From: Vandiemenella viatica
Lineage: Eukaryota > Arthropoda > Insecta > Orthoptera > Morabidae
Assembly: GCA_031002005.1 (NCBI GenBank)
Contig: JARYHS010009186.1
Span: 179,330,437-179,394,436 of the forward strand
Direction: 5' to 3'
Length of the DNA stretch: 64,000 nucleotides
Of the stretch, positions 36,228-45,554 are shown piece by piece; the first letter of the stretch is position 1; every line of letters starts with the position of its first letter. The notes under the pieces are model-generated. The model did no database searches and was not told where the DNA came from. It was given only the letters and a program-made list of their open reading frames with translations. The translations under genes and the position numbers were made by a program.

Positions 36228-36945
36228 GCCTTACGATTGCAGCCATTCAATTCCTTCTGTGGTTGCTTCATGAATATTATGCATTGTACCACTGAATCTC
36301 CTGAGTGGGCATTCCATGATGAAGTGGTGAATGGTTTGCTCGTAGTTACCACAGTCACAAGAAGGATTCTCTATCATTCCCCACTTCACATCCAGGAGTT
36401 GCATCTACAGTGGCCTGTTCTCACTCGGTTCAGTGCCGTCCATGTTTTCCTAGGAAGGTTGAATCTAGGAGGCTGTCGTGTAGGGTCTTGGATTAGCGCA
36501 TGTTTGTCGGGGTTGGAATTCGTCTATTCAGCGCACCATGCTTCGCCTAAGTTGAAATTATTTTGGACCAGTTCTTGACCAAACTTCCATTTTGAATATC
36601 TCGATTTCAGTCTATTTGGAGCTTTGTGTGTGCAGTCCTGATGAATTGGAAGTTGTGGATATCTTAAGCATTTCTGCCATTCCTTTTTTAAAGCCGCTTG
36701 TCTTCGGAGACTTGGTTGTGGGATGTTAGAGAGTACAGGCAGCCAGTCTGTAAGTATAGATTTAACAGTTCCAGATATTGTTCTCATTGTGTCATTTAGT
36801 TGAACGACGATCTTTTTTGTGTGACTGCTGTTTAGCCATACTAGACTGCAGTATTCATCAGCTGAGTATACCAGAGCAAGACCTGATGTTCTGAGAACTG
36901 CGGCATGTGCTCCACAACCCGTTCCAGAAAGTTTGTGAAGGATGT
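36228..36945 (-). pseudogene. LINE relic: C-terminal part of reverse transcriptase ORF, same group as the 59-kb LINE
   Basis: Minus-strand reading in several frames gives, in order, NILHKLSGTGCGAHA, LRTSGLALVYSADEYCS, an open 87-codon frame (36524-36787) with MRTISGTVKSILTDWLPVLS and LRRQAALKKEWQKC, and then NPSCDCGNYEQTIHHF with MECPLRRF. The order and wording match the 58.9-kb LINE (KLTGTSWGASA, LVYSAAEYCSSVW, MRIISGCIKTTPLYWLPVL, CDCGEETQTIRHVTFDC). The polymerase core is not present, so this is a 5'-truncated copy carrying the thumb region and the cysteine/histidine tail. Frameshifts after AWCAE and between the later motifs show it is dead. It is flanked by inverted copies of family E. 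Confidence 0.85.
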
Positions 36946-36954
36946 TGTCACAGT

Positions 36955-37060
36955 GGTACCACCAGAACTGAAGATGGCGGCAGAGCTAGTCGTTGAACGC
37001 TCGTCCTTCTACAACATTATCCGGCGGAGAACCCGTGAAGATTACATTTCAACATACAGA
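36955..37060 (+). repeat. Repeat family E, sense copy
   Basis: GTACCACCAGAACTGAAGAT, GGCGGCAGAGCTAGTCGTTG, AACGCTCGTCCTTCTACAAC, then the 27-bp block at 37025-37051 shared in inverted orientation with 36076-36102. It also resembles 62.17 kb (ACAGAGTTAGCTTTTGAAAC). Confidence 0.65.
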
Positions 37061-37064
37061 ATTA

Positions 37065-37285
37065 TTTTTATCCAAATTAGTTGCATGGTAATGTTTGGAA
37101 TGTATATGCACGCATCATGAAAAAATTAATGAACGGATTTCAAACGAACTTACATTGATAGTTTATGTCATAGGTACATATATAGGGCACATTTCATTAG
37201 ATAAGTTATATAGTTCCAGATTAAACAATGACAGATACCGTGGATTTTTGTGTTTTTTGCACGTTTCAGATAAGGCGAGGTCATT
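37065..37285. other. Unassigned AT-rich DNA
   Basis: Short spacer, no gene. Confidence 0.4.
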
Positions 37286-37286
37286 A

Positions 37287-37483
37287 TAGGCGAAACAGGA
37301 CGGCGGACAAAGATTGGGAAGGAATTCGGCCATGGCCTTTTGAAGGTAGCATCCTGGAATTCTCCTGGAGTGATTTGGAGAAACCATGGAAACACAAATC
37401 TAGAAGCTCGGACGGGGATTCGAACCCGCGTTCTCCTGAATGCGATGCCATAGCGTTACGGCTCAGCCACAAAGCGCGGTCCA
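37287..37483 (-). repeat. tRNA-derived SINE, tail type A, antisense
   Basis: In reverse complement: GGACCGCGCTTTGTGGCTGA head, GCCGTAACGCTATGGCATCG, GGGTTCGAATCCCCGTCCG, TTTCCATGGTTTCTCC, AAATCACTCCAGGAGAATTC, CAGGATGCTACCTTCAAAAG, GCCATGGCCGAATTCCTTCC and CCTATAATGACCTCGCCTTA, the type A end. The overlapping 69-106-codon frames are read-through. Confidence 0.9.
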
Positions 37484-37604
37484 CAGTATTCATTATAAAA
37501 TGTATGCAATCAAAGGTAAACAGAGTGGCAATTTTTAGCTTTGTGTAGAAACAGATCTTTTACTATGACGTTTACAGAAATGACTCACTTAATTGATAAC
37601 AGTT

Positions 37605-38085
37605 GATCGAGCGCGGTGGTTGAACGGTTAAAGTTCTGGCCTCGCATTAGGAAGGACACGGGCTCGAATCCCCGTCAGGCCATCCGCATTTTGGTTTTCC
37701 AATGGGGGAGGACGGCGGTTCGAATCCCCGTCCGGGCATCCAGATTTGGGTTTTCCATGGTTTCCCCAAATCACTCCAGGTGAATGCCGGGATGCTTCCT
37801 TCAAAAGGCCATGGCCGAATTCCTTCCCATTCCTTGCCCCCATCCTTTCCCGTCTCTAAAGACCACGTTGTTAAAAAGGGACGTTAAACTGTTAAAAAAA
37901 AAAAAAAAAAAAAAAGGTTTTCCAATGTTTTCCCAAATCACTCCAGGCGAATGCCGGGATGCTTCCTTCAAAAGGGTTTAGCCGAATTCCTTCCCATTCC
38001 TTGCCGCCCCCCTCCCCCGGTCCTTTCCCGCCTCTAATGACCATGATGTTAACGAGGCGTAAAGCCATAAGCAAAAAATAAAAAA
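37605..38085 (+). mobile_element. SINE tail type A interrupted by a SINE tail type B
   Basis: The outer copy starts GATCGAGCGCGGTGGTTGAA, with a B box GGCTCGAATCCCC, and runs to GCATTTTGGTTTTCCAATG. It resumes after the insert with TTTTCCCAAATCACTCCAGG and ends TCTAATGACCATGATGTTAA, CGAGGCGTAAAGCCATAAGC and an A-rich tail. The repeated GGTTTTCCAATG at 37693-37704 and 37916-37927 is the 12-bp target-site duplication of the insert. The outer copy is nearly full length if the insert is removed. Several frames of 60-71 codons here are SINE read-through. Confidence 0.93.
37705..37915 (+). mobile_element. SINE tail type B, 5'-truncated, nested insertion
   Basis: The insert begins inside the head at GGGGAGGACGGCGGTTCGAA, so the A box is missing. 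It continues through ATTTGGGTTTTCCATGGTTT, CAAATCACTCCAGGTGAATG, GCTTCCTTCAAAAGGCCATG and CCCATCCTTTCCCGTCTCTA. It ends AAAGACCACGTTGTTAAAAA, GGGACGTTAAACTG and a 22-base A tail. Flanking direct repeats of 12 bp confirm insertion into the type A copy. Confidence 0.95.
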
Positions 38086-38089
38086 TATA

Positions 38090-38305
38090 ATGGTTGGTAG
38101 CATTCCACTTGCTTAGGCAGCAAGAGTGAATTCAAATAATTCGAAATATAACAAATTGATTTTGGAACACAATTATATATAGGATAATTTACGTAAATAC
38201 TAATGAAACACTGTGTTGATGTAAGTACACGTCAGATTGTTTACACATAGGGTTTGTGAAATATTCTGAAGTATTTCTTTTGCTCTCCGAGTTTAGTCGC
38301 GTCAA
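38090..38305. other. Unassigned AT-rich spacer
   Basis: Nothing recognised between the nested SINE and the Penelope relic. Confidence 0.4.
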
Positions 38306-38309
38306 TGTT

Positions 38310-39085
38310 TTAAAAACTTAACATGCCTGAGATCGCCGCAACCTATTAATAGCTGTGTAAAGCGCCCGATGACTGTTCGGAGTGGCGTGGCAGATCCGAT
38401 GTGGGTTCGTGTTCCGTCATTTCCTGAGCAGACTAACCAAAATTTCTGGTATCGGCCACCATCTGCTTTCATGAGCCAGGATATTAGTATACTGAATAAA
38501 ATAGCTTGCCCACTGTCAGCTGAATGCTGTGCTATTCCCGATTTGTGACTTCGTTTTTTTTAGAAACGCCTCAAATGTTCATTCAGTTTTTCCTTGATGA
38601 TAAGTTTTGTTTCACCGATATCTAGATTCCCACGGTATTTGATGTACGACCGTTGTCTGTAGTTTATTTCTCTTGTTTTGTTACCCTTACAAATATTTCA
38701 AGTGCTCAGTATATACGACGCATGTTTTTCAATTTTATCTGTCTTCCCCTGGACGTAGGGTAACATTACCGTTGGTCATCTGGTCTCTTCATCCTGTGCT
38801 GGGGCACAAGGCAATGTTCGAGATTCAAGTACTGCGATGGCCTTATTGATAACGTGAAGGATGTGGCCGTTGGCGAGAAACGTCTCCTTTAAAAATCGTC
38901 TTCAAGCGACTATACTCGCTATGTCACCAACTTCGGATGTACGGACAGCTAAAGTTTTTAAAGTTCCGCGTCTTAAACGTCAGGTGGTGGCGGCAGTTTG
39001 CAAGCAAATAGAAATAAGTATGCGTGGGTTTCCGGTATACTCCGCGGCATGGGGTACTTCTTTTTCTTTTTCACAGTCACATCCC
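38310..39085 (-). pseudogene. Penelope-like element relic: linker and GIY-YIG endonuclease part
   Basis: Minus-strand reading in changing frames gives a VYRKPTHT-like remnant near 39.03 kb (EYTGNPRILISIC), then TLPYVQGKTDKIEK (about 38.72-38.77 kb), which corresponds to the LPYVxGxTDRI segment between polymerase and endonuclease of Penelope-like proteins. It then gives VVHQIPW and YIGETKLIIKEKLNEHL (about 38.57-38.66 kb), the GIY-YIG signature with its RxxEH segment, followed by IAQHSADSGQAILFS and ILAHESRWWP near 38.45-38.52 kb. GIY-YIG endonuclease fused C-terminal to reverse transcriptase is diagnostic for Penelope-like elements. Many stops and shifts: non-functional. It continues upstream at 39826-40045 beyond a transposon insertion. 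Confidence 0.8.
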
Positions 39086-39088
39086 TAA

Positions 39089-39822
39089 GGCCCCTTTCAC
39101 ATGCAACGATTTTGGTCGTATGATAAAAAGTCTTACGACCACAATCCATAGCGAAGTGAAGAGATGTATGGGACTTTTCACACTACGACACTTGTCGTTC
39201 AGCAATCGTCCTTAGATACGTGATGCGACGTCGTCGTGTAGTTCCAGGAACTCAGATCAAATCACTGCTTTTACTCCTGATGAATTTTATACATTCGGTG
39301 GCTGAAAGGATTAAAAAATGGCTCAATTTTTATTTTGAGTTACTGACAGCTCTGATTGTAGACTTTACTTCTTTGTAATAACTTTTTATAATCATTCGTT
39401 TTTTTCTGTAATTTCAAAATGAAACAAGTGTGTGAATCTACATACATAATGTGGTATAAATTATAGGAATTAAACTAATGTCCATTTAGAAATTTACTAT
39501 ATTTATTTCGTTAATGTCACAGCTAACATTTCAATAGATTGAATGTAATTTCTAATTTTATAATTTTAAATGTCCTTGAGCCTCACATAAATTATCGAAG
39601 TAAGTAACTGACATTAAAAAAATATTTCCATGAAGCCTGAGTTCTTCACAAAGAGTGCAAAAGAATCAAATTTCGTTTCTTCTCTAATTGATCTCATCCA
39701 CCCAAAGATGTCGATTGCGTTTCTTCCTTTTTCTACGTCGATGAATTAACTTCAGCACATTATTTTTTCCTTTAGTCATAGCAACGACTTTTTATCATAC
39801 GACCAAAAAATCTTTGTGCGTA
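39089..39822 (-). mobile_element. PIF/Harbinger-like DNA transposon inserted in a Penelope relic
   Basis: The left end GGCCCCTTTCACATGCAACG follows a TAA (39086-39088), and its inner part GGTCGTATGATAAAAAGTC (39114-39132) is matched in inverted orientation by GACTTTTTATCATACGACC (39786-39804). A TAA lies at 39823-39825. TAA/TTA target duplications and GGCCCCTTTCAC-type termini fit PIF/Harbinger elements. The outermost right terminus has diverged or been lost, so the exact right end is an estimate. The inside holds a broken transposase start on the minus strand. It splits the Penelope element, whose reading continues on both sides. Confidence 0.7.
39540..39780 (-). pseudogene. Broken Harbinger (HARBI1-like) transposase N-terminus
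   Basis: Starting at a Met codon at 39780 on the minus strand it reads MTKGKNNVLKLIHRRRKR, then RHLWVDEIN. A stop follows, then in the same frame CTLCEELRLHG and further SVTYFDNLCE. This follows the N-terminal plan of Harbinger nucleases: a basic run, WVHPIN, an FHxLxEELR segment, and a YFRMSxxxFDxLL segment. At least three in-frame stops lie within 80 codons, and the DDE catalytic domain is absent, so the element cannot move itself. Start codon position right inside the terminal repeat agrees with a complete 5' end. Confidence 0.65.
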
Positions 39823-39825
39823 TAA

Positions 39826-40045
39826 CTAGCTGTTTGTTCTCCTGTGAATTTTAGTTTATCGTGAGCAGTGTTTAAAAGCTTGAAAAAGGTTTCTAGAAAC
39901 TCTTCTCCGAGAGGCGAGTCGCTGAAAGTGACGTCCATGTATATCAACCAAAGAGAAGGGTTCAGGTTGGCATTGTTGATGACCTTGCCCTCAAATTACC
40001 CCATAAACACATCGGCGACAATTTCAGACAGTGAACAACCTTCTG
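39826..40045 (-). pseudogene. Penelope-like element relic: reverse transcriptase part
   Basis: The minus strand reads TEGCSLSEIVADVFM, one stop, then FEGKVINNANLNPSLWLIYM with DVTFSDSPLGEEFLETFF following, and LNTAHDKLKFTGEQ. This matches the Penelope polymerase order QTxGxxMGSPLSPxIADIFM, WxRYVDDTF, LNxxHxxIKFTxE. The YVDD-type box reads YMDV, so one catalytic aspartate is missing. The reading stops at the Harbinger-like insert and resumes at 39085 with the linker region. It is clearly dead: in-frame stop, lost catalytic residue, missing 5' half. Confidence 0.82.
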
Positions 40046-40049
40046 TTTA

Positions 40050-40640
40050 TTAAACTCATTCTTTTAATGGAAAAAGGTTTTATTTATTAAAAAAATAGTA
40101 AGTAACCCCGTTGCCCTTGACAGGCTTAGATTGCTAAGCGAAGCAGTAACGAAGCCTCAAAGCTCGTCTTTATTACGGCATATGCACAGGGATGTATATG
40201 ACACCGCCTTTGATTCGTCTTCTGTGGAGTGATTCGAAAGGTCTAGTTAACTTAAAGATATTCTCAACGTAGAGATACATCAGAAGATTCCGTAATCTTC
40301 CGCGGCCGCTGTCAATGTTTTCTTAGTTTTCTTGGAGGATCTGTTTCGATTATTTTTAAACCAACGTTTCAGCTTTCTATCTGTGGATTTCATTTTTGTC
40401 TTCAACTTAGGTATAAACATTGGTTATTCTGTATGTTATATACAAAATCTGATTCTAATGATGAATACAGTGAATATATATTACAACCGATTTTATTTTG
40501 TTGCCTGGCTCACCTTATGTGATACTGAATGCTTATAGCAACAAGCATGTACAGATTGTATTGTCCCCATCTTTCTATACGAAAGAATAATTTCAGTTCA
40601 CTATGTCATATTTCTTTGTTTCGTTTTAATGGCATTGCGA
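40050..40640. other. Unassigned DNA
   Basis: No supported gene. Frames at 40332-40538 and 40529-40867 have no own content; the second runs into a SINE. Confidence 0.4.
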
Positions 40641-40642
40641 GG

Positions 40643-40880
40643 TCACCGAGTGTGGTCGGTGAGCGGTTAACGCTGTGGCCTCGCATTCGGGAGGACGCCG
40701 ATCGAATCCCCGTCCGGGCATCCAGATTTGGGTTTTCCATGGTCTCCCCAAATCACTCCAGGAGAATGCCAGGATGCTTCCTTCAAAAGGCCATGGCCGA
40801 ATTCCTTCCCATTCCTGCTCTTCAGTCCCATACCGCCTCTAATGATTTCGACGTCGACGAAGCGTAAAGCCATAAGTATA
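40643..40880 (+). repeat. Full-length SINE, tail type A
   Basis: CACCGAGTGTGGTCGGTGAG, GCGGTTAACGCTGTGG, a B box with one missing base (CCGATCGAATCCCCG), ATCCAGATTTGGGTTTTCC, CAAATCACTCCAGGAGAATG, GCTTCCTTCAAAAGGCCATG, CCGCCTCTAATGATTTCGAC and GTCGACGAAGCGTAAAGCCA then TAAGTATAAAAAA. It is well preserved. No convincing target-site duplication was found. The overlapping frames of 68-112 codons are read-through. Confidence 0.92.
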
Positions 40881-40939
40881 AAAAAGTTTTCATGTTATTT
40901 AACAAACCCATCTAGCCACATGTCTTTAAGAAAATAGAA

Positions 40940-42836
40940 ACATCTACATCTACATCCACATCAACATCTATACTCTGCAATTCACAAATATTATGGGTGG
41001 CAGAGGGTGCTAGGCACCAGTCCAATTCTGTGCATTCCAATCCCGAACAGAACGAGGAAAGAAAGAATGCATAAAAGTATCAGTACGGCATCTTATTTCT
41101 AAAATCTTATCCCTCCTGTCATTGCGAGTTAAATAGGTTGGTGGAAGAAGTATTTCATTGCACTCGTAAATTAAAGATTCTCGCATATTCTCCAACAAAT
41201 TCAAACGACAACGACATCATCTGTCTGCCAAACAATCCCTGCCCAATCCACGTATCAACTCCTTGACACTTTCTTCAGGACTGTAACTAGCAGTCACGAA
41301 TCGAGTGGCTCTCTTCTGCACCTTCTCTAACGTGTCAATCAATCCCTTGCGATACGAATCCCAAATTCCACAACAATAATCCAAAAGTGGGTTCACTAGT
41401 GTTTTGTACGCTATTTCCTTTGTATGAGCATTACAACTTCTCAAAATACGACCTATGAATCGTAGTTTAGAATTAGCTTTGCCTACAACGGAAGTTATGT
41501 GCAAGTCCCATTTCATGTTACTTTGTACTGTTACGCCTAGATACTTCAGAGAATCCACCGTGTCGACAACTGAATTGTTAACTTTTTACTCGTGAGTAAA
41601 CGGGGTCATTTTATTACTTGTTTGCATTGCCTTGCACTTTTTGCAGTTAAGTGTAAGCTGCCATTTCCGTCTCCATTCCGAAATAACATCCAGATCGCGC
41701 TGAATTTCTAAGCAATCGTCAGAGCACCTCAGTTCCTTATAGATAAGTGCATCATCAGCAAAGAATCGCATCCTGAAATTAAAGTTGGCACCGAGATTTA
41801 TAAAAATTAGGAAAAGAAGTGGTCCTATTACACTTACTTGAGGAACGCCCGAAGCAGCATCTAGCTGAGAAGAGGCTTTCCCGTCAATAACGACATACTG
41901 TGACCGACCAGTTAGGAAATCGCGTATTCATTCGCAAATCCGATCTGATATACCGTATGCTCGAATCTTCGCTAAAAGTCGGTTGTGTGGTATAGAGTCA
42001 AAAGCTTTCTGAAAATCCAAGAAAATTGCGTCAACTTGTGATCCTACATCGATAAATTTCATTACTTCATGCTAAAATAATTCCAGTTGCGTTTAACAAG
42101 ATCTGTTCTTCTAAAATCCGTGTTAGTTTTCTGTAAGTAACTCGTTTTCATCTAGAAACTTCATAACGTTAGAGCAGAAGACATGCTCCAGAATTCTACT
42201 GCAAACAGATGTTAAAGATATGGGTCGATAATTCCTAGGATCTCTCCGATCTCCTTTCATGAAAACGGGAATCACCTGTGCTATTTTCCAGTCAGAAGGT
42301 ACTTTTGTTTCTTCTAAAGATTTACGAAATATATCTGACAGAAATGGTTCTATTTCTTCCGCGCATTCCGAAAATACTCTTACTGGTCCCCGGCGCTTTC
42401 CCCCAATTCAGGGGCTTTAATTTCTTTATAATACCTACACTATCAATTTGTACTGATCTATCTTAACTTCTACATGCCGTGGAAAAGTGGGAATGTTTTC
42501 CATATTTTCGTCTGTGAAAGTGTTTTTAAATTCGGTGCTAAATACGGTAGCCATGTTGCTTCCCAACCGTCTTGTAGTAGAACTGGCATACGACCAAAAT
42601 TTCTTTGGGTTTTCGTTGAGGCTCTTGGAAAATGAATGGCAACGAAAGTCATTAACGGCCTCGCGCATCGCATTCTTAACAAGACCTCTTGTCTCACTTA
42701 ACTTTTATAAATTACTCCTATACATCTCCAATGTCCCAGAAAAGCTGTCACTGCTTGGAGTTAATGCTTCTCTTTTCCTAGTGTTTTCTACCACTTCAGG
42801 AGCTTTATTCATAACAACTTTATTTTCCATAAAAAA
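40940..42836 (-). pseudogene. LINE-1 of this window: non-LTR reverse transcriptase ORF relic with 3' end
   Basis: Minus-strand motifs in order: FSKSLNENPKKFWSY (42.6 kb), WKIAQVIPVFMKGDRRDP and NYRPISLTSVCSRILEH (42.2 kb), AFDSIPHNRLL (42.0 kb), GVPQVSVIGPLLFLIFIN (41.84 kb), FFADDALIY (41.76 kb), YLGVTVQSNMKWDLHI (41.54 kb), LLDYCCGIWDSY (41.38 kb), RNDRRDKILEIRCRTD and FFPRSVRDWN (41.07 kb). This is the polymerase and tail of a jockey/CR1-like LINE, with FADD catalytic residues kept. Frames are split at 41205-41216, 41559-41585 and elsewhere, and stops interrupt the upstream half. The 5' end lacks the endonuclease. The 3' end is at about 40940 with CATCTACATCTACATCC on the plus strand, a TAGATG-type tail. 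Exact clade is not assigned. Confidence 0.92.
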
Positions 42837-42889
42837 AATGTCAAATATGCTATTTCACTTCAAGAATTAGTTTATTGGTGGTATAACAG

Positions 42890-43345
42890 TGTCTAGCCGC
42901 CTCGTTGTCTTAGTTGCGGCACCGTAATGGTATCCCGCACTGACATGAGTTCGAGTTCCGGTGGTGGAACAAATTTTCATCATCAAGACTTGGCCTGCAG
43001 GGTAGTAGACGTGGTGGTGCACAATTCCTAATCATCAGTTCGTGCGCTTAAGTCCTGGGTTAAATCCCAAAGCTTACCGCAGTGTTAATGGACTGAAGGC
43101 ATACGGCACTGTTGGCAGTGATTCGACCGTCGAAGGGGACGTTAATCCTGGAGGTCTCCAAGGTATATTTCGGAACTGTAGGCCTGAATGAGCTGACCCT
43201 TCTCCAACAGCCATTTCATACAATACAAGCAGGCCTCTGCGGGGAACACACACTATCCCAGCCACCCACATTTACAGTTACACACAGTGGCAAAGCAACA
43301 AGAAACCACCATAGTTCATCTTCCCGGAATCGATAATGGCATTAG
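42890..43345 (+). repeat. Third SINE-like family (family D), tRNA-like head
   Basis: GTCTAGCCGCCTCGTTGTCT, GGCACCGTAATGGTATCCCG and a B-box-like GAGTTCGAGTTCCGG start the element. GGGGACGTTAATCCTGGAGG, GGCAAAGCAACAAGAAACCA, TTCATCTTCCCGGAATCGAT, AATGGCATTAGAAGATGAAT form a conserved-looking 3' part that I associate with a long insect SINE from memory. Only one copy lies in this window, so the family call rests on recognition. The 65-74-codon frames inside are read-through. Confidence 0.5.
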
Positions 43346-43349
43346 AAGA

Positions 43350-43865
43350 TGAATAATAGTGGCTAATATTTTTAATTGCACCTAAATTAACGTCTAGTAA
43401 TGTTGCTAAAGTCGACACACCAAACTCGCTCTACAGTTTAAGAAATACCTTCGTAAAATGTAAGTTTTATTTTAAAATTTTATTATTCCACTCCCTATTA
43501 ATTGCAAAAAACTGTTTAGTACACAATCCAAAATATCAATTTCAGGAAATACAAGGTAAAACCGGATAACATCAAACAGAAGATGCACTCGTCACACCAA
43601 AAATGCAAAAAATGTAATAAAATAGCGTTCGAAAATGAGAATAATTTCTCGAAACGCGTCACGCATATCAATAAAATAAATTAAATAATAATTTATTAAA
43701 GTAACTGAGTCGCAGAAAATTATTTGCATACCTTGTTACTAGCAGTACCTTAACGGTATGGCATCCCACGGAATAGGTGTAGTAAGGAATATTTTTTTCT
43801 AGAAAAAATAGTAGCTTGTTTTAATCAGTCTACAAGGAATTCAGCTACATTGAAAGAACTATTGC
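43350..43865. other. Unassigned AT-rich DNA
   Basis: Nothing recognisable. Confidence 0.4.
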
Positions 43866-43870
43866 ATCAT

Positions 43871-43983
43871 TCGCTTGGACCGATTTAGGGAAAACATGGA
43901 AAACCGAAATCTGGATGGCCAGACGAGGATTTGAACTCGCAACCTCCTGTAGGTAGGCCTGTGTGTTAGCACTCACCCACCAA
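43871..43983 (-). repeat. SINE fragment, antisense
   Basis: In reverse complement: GGTGGGTGAGTGCTAACACA, GGAGGTTGCGAGTTCAAATC, CTCGTCTGGCCATCCAGATT, TCGGTTTTCCATGTTTTCCC, TAAATCGGTCC. Head and first body block of the main SINE; the rest is missing. Confidence 0.8.
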
Positions 43984-43989
43984 TATTTC

Positions 43990-44605
43990 TCCTTGATAAG
44001 GAAGTTATGTTGGCGGTTTCCTAATTAAGTCCTCGCTGACAGTGTGTTAGCTCGTTGGCGGGACAGGCACCCTCGTGTTCAACAAGTGTGTGCCACTATT
44101 CTCAACACTTGTCTTGACAGGCTTGTTCCAACAAGTTACAACTCGACGCTCGCTGTTCTTTGTAACAACGAACATTTAACGCTGTGTGTTAAAACTTGTA
44201 CGCGTTGTTAACATCACTTTGGTTTGCATATTACGGAGGTGTAAATTAATTCTCTTAATGTAACGATTTACAGTACTTATTATTATTTAAGTTCTAAACA
44301 GATAATATCACGTCTGGATTCGTGCATTCGGTCTGTGTTGGGTGAATCGGTAATGTGTCTATCCTTTAATACTTTATCAATAAATTTATTTCCAGAAACA
44401 CTGTCGCTGAACTAAACAAAATAAATCACAATTCATAAACCACTCTCAGACGGTAGCTTCTCATTTCCGTCTTCCAGTACCTTCTAGTCCTGACATGTCT
44501 GAAATGTTTCACATATCACTGGTATGTTTCGTACTCACCATTCTTTTGGAGTGCCATAGAAAGCTGAAAAATTATGCTTTCCGGCACTTTTACTGTGTAT
44601 CAACA
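43990..44605. other. Unassigned DNA with AACAAGT/ACTTGTT cluster
   Basis: At 44080-44230 several copies of AACAAGT, ACTTGT and the palindrome CTTGTTCCAACAAG occur on both strands. No element boundary was found and no gene. Confidence 0.4.
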
Positions 44606-44609
44606 CAAT

Positions 44610-44905
44610 GGTCTTGAACGGTGTGGTGGCTCAGTGGTTAAGGCGTCTGACTATGGAACCCCCGATTCGAATCCCAGTCTCGGCGCGGATTTTCGTAGGC
44701 CCTCAACCTGACCTTCAAGTCTGGCATTGCTTGCACCCTGAAGTAAAGTACGTTAGAACGCTTCCGTGTTTCGGATTCCACGGTAAACTGTAGGTTCTCT
44801 GGCTCGGGTAAGGTTAAAGCGACTATTACAAGGGAGGAATGCACAGCCAATATAATCCTTGTCACTAGGTCATTACAACCACACGAAATTATCATTGCAA
44901 TTATA
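44610..44905 (+). repeat. Family C SINE with tRNA-like head
   Basis: GGTGTGGTGGCTCAGTGGTT is a clear A box (TGGCTCAGTGG), AAGGCGTCTGACTATGGAAC resembles an anticodon arm, and GATTCGAATCCCAG is a B box. The body shares CTTCCGTGTTTCGGATTCCA and CGGTAAACTGTAGGTTC with the headless copy at 35.1 kb. The head resembles a Leu/Ser-type tRNA only loosely. A 61-codon plus and 95-codon minus frame in it are read-through. Confidence 0.75.
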
Positions 44906-44909
44906 CGGG

Positions 44910-45550
44910 GCATTTTAATCTCCATCTTTGAAAAGAGAGTGCAACATTATAGTAGTGTGAAGATGTTGTCGTCTTTATGTTTTCATTCTTCATATATGAA
45001 ATCAATTCATATAACTTTTATTGTGTTTCTGAAAAATATATAATATGGTAGATCCCATCTGCCAGGTTCTTGTGTTGAGTTTTCTTCCGGACGACGGAAC
45101 GTATCCTGGCTGATGATTTCCTATATTAAGATGTTACGTATTGTAGTTCCGTCTAGCAGTTCCAGAAACTAGTTATGACGTCCCTCACCAAAATTAAAAC
45201 GGCGCTGGATGATTTATGTGCTATCACATTTGAAACAACTATCAGTTATCGAGGGATCTATTCTGAATAGTTTCTCATTCGAGCGAATTAATTCACTAAC
45301 ATTTTTCAAACTCTTAGATGTTGTAAATTTCTCCTAAATTGTGTTAGTAATCTCGTGTTTTCAGGTTGTGGAATTTGTAATTTCTTATGTTTGTAATTTG
45401 CAACTGGGATCCAAATCACAGAACTTCCTGGCGTACTTCACACGAACTACACAAACTTTATTGGAGCGGAAGATTAGAATAAGTACCAGCAAAAATTCTT
45501 CATCAGCTCAAGAGTAAAATCGGAAAATCTGTTACAACTCGTTTTCATGG
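44910..45550. other. Unassigned DNA
   Basis: No gene or known repeat. Confidence 0.4.
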
Positions 45551-45554
45551 ATGG

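Noticed and set aside
37228..37548. 106-codon plus-strand frame
   Set aside because: It is read-through of an antisense SINE; its central residues match the translation of other SINE copies.
38390..38430. tRNA-like B box (GTGGGTTCGTGTTCC)
   Set aside because: The stretch is explained by the Penelope-like endonuclease tail on the minus strand.
40529..40867. 112-codon plus-strand frame
   Set aside because: Most of it is translation of the type A SINE at 40.64 kb.
44610..44690. A functional tRNA gene
   Set aside because: A and B boxes are clear, but the acceptor stem does not close and the sequence continues into a SINE body shared with 35.1 kb.
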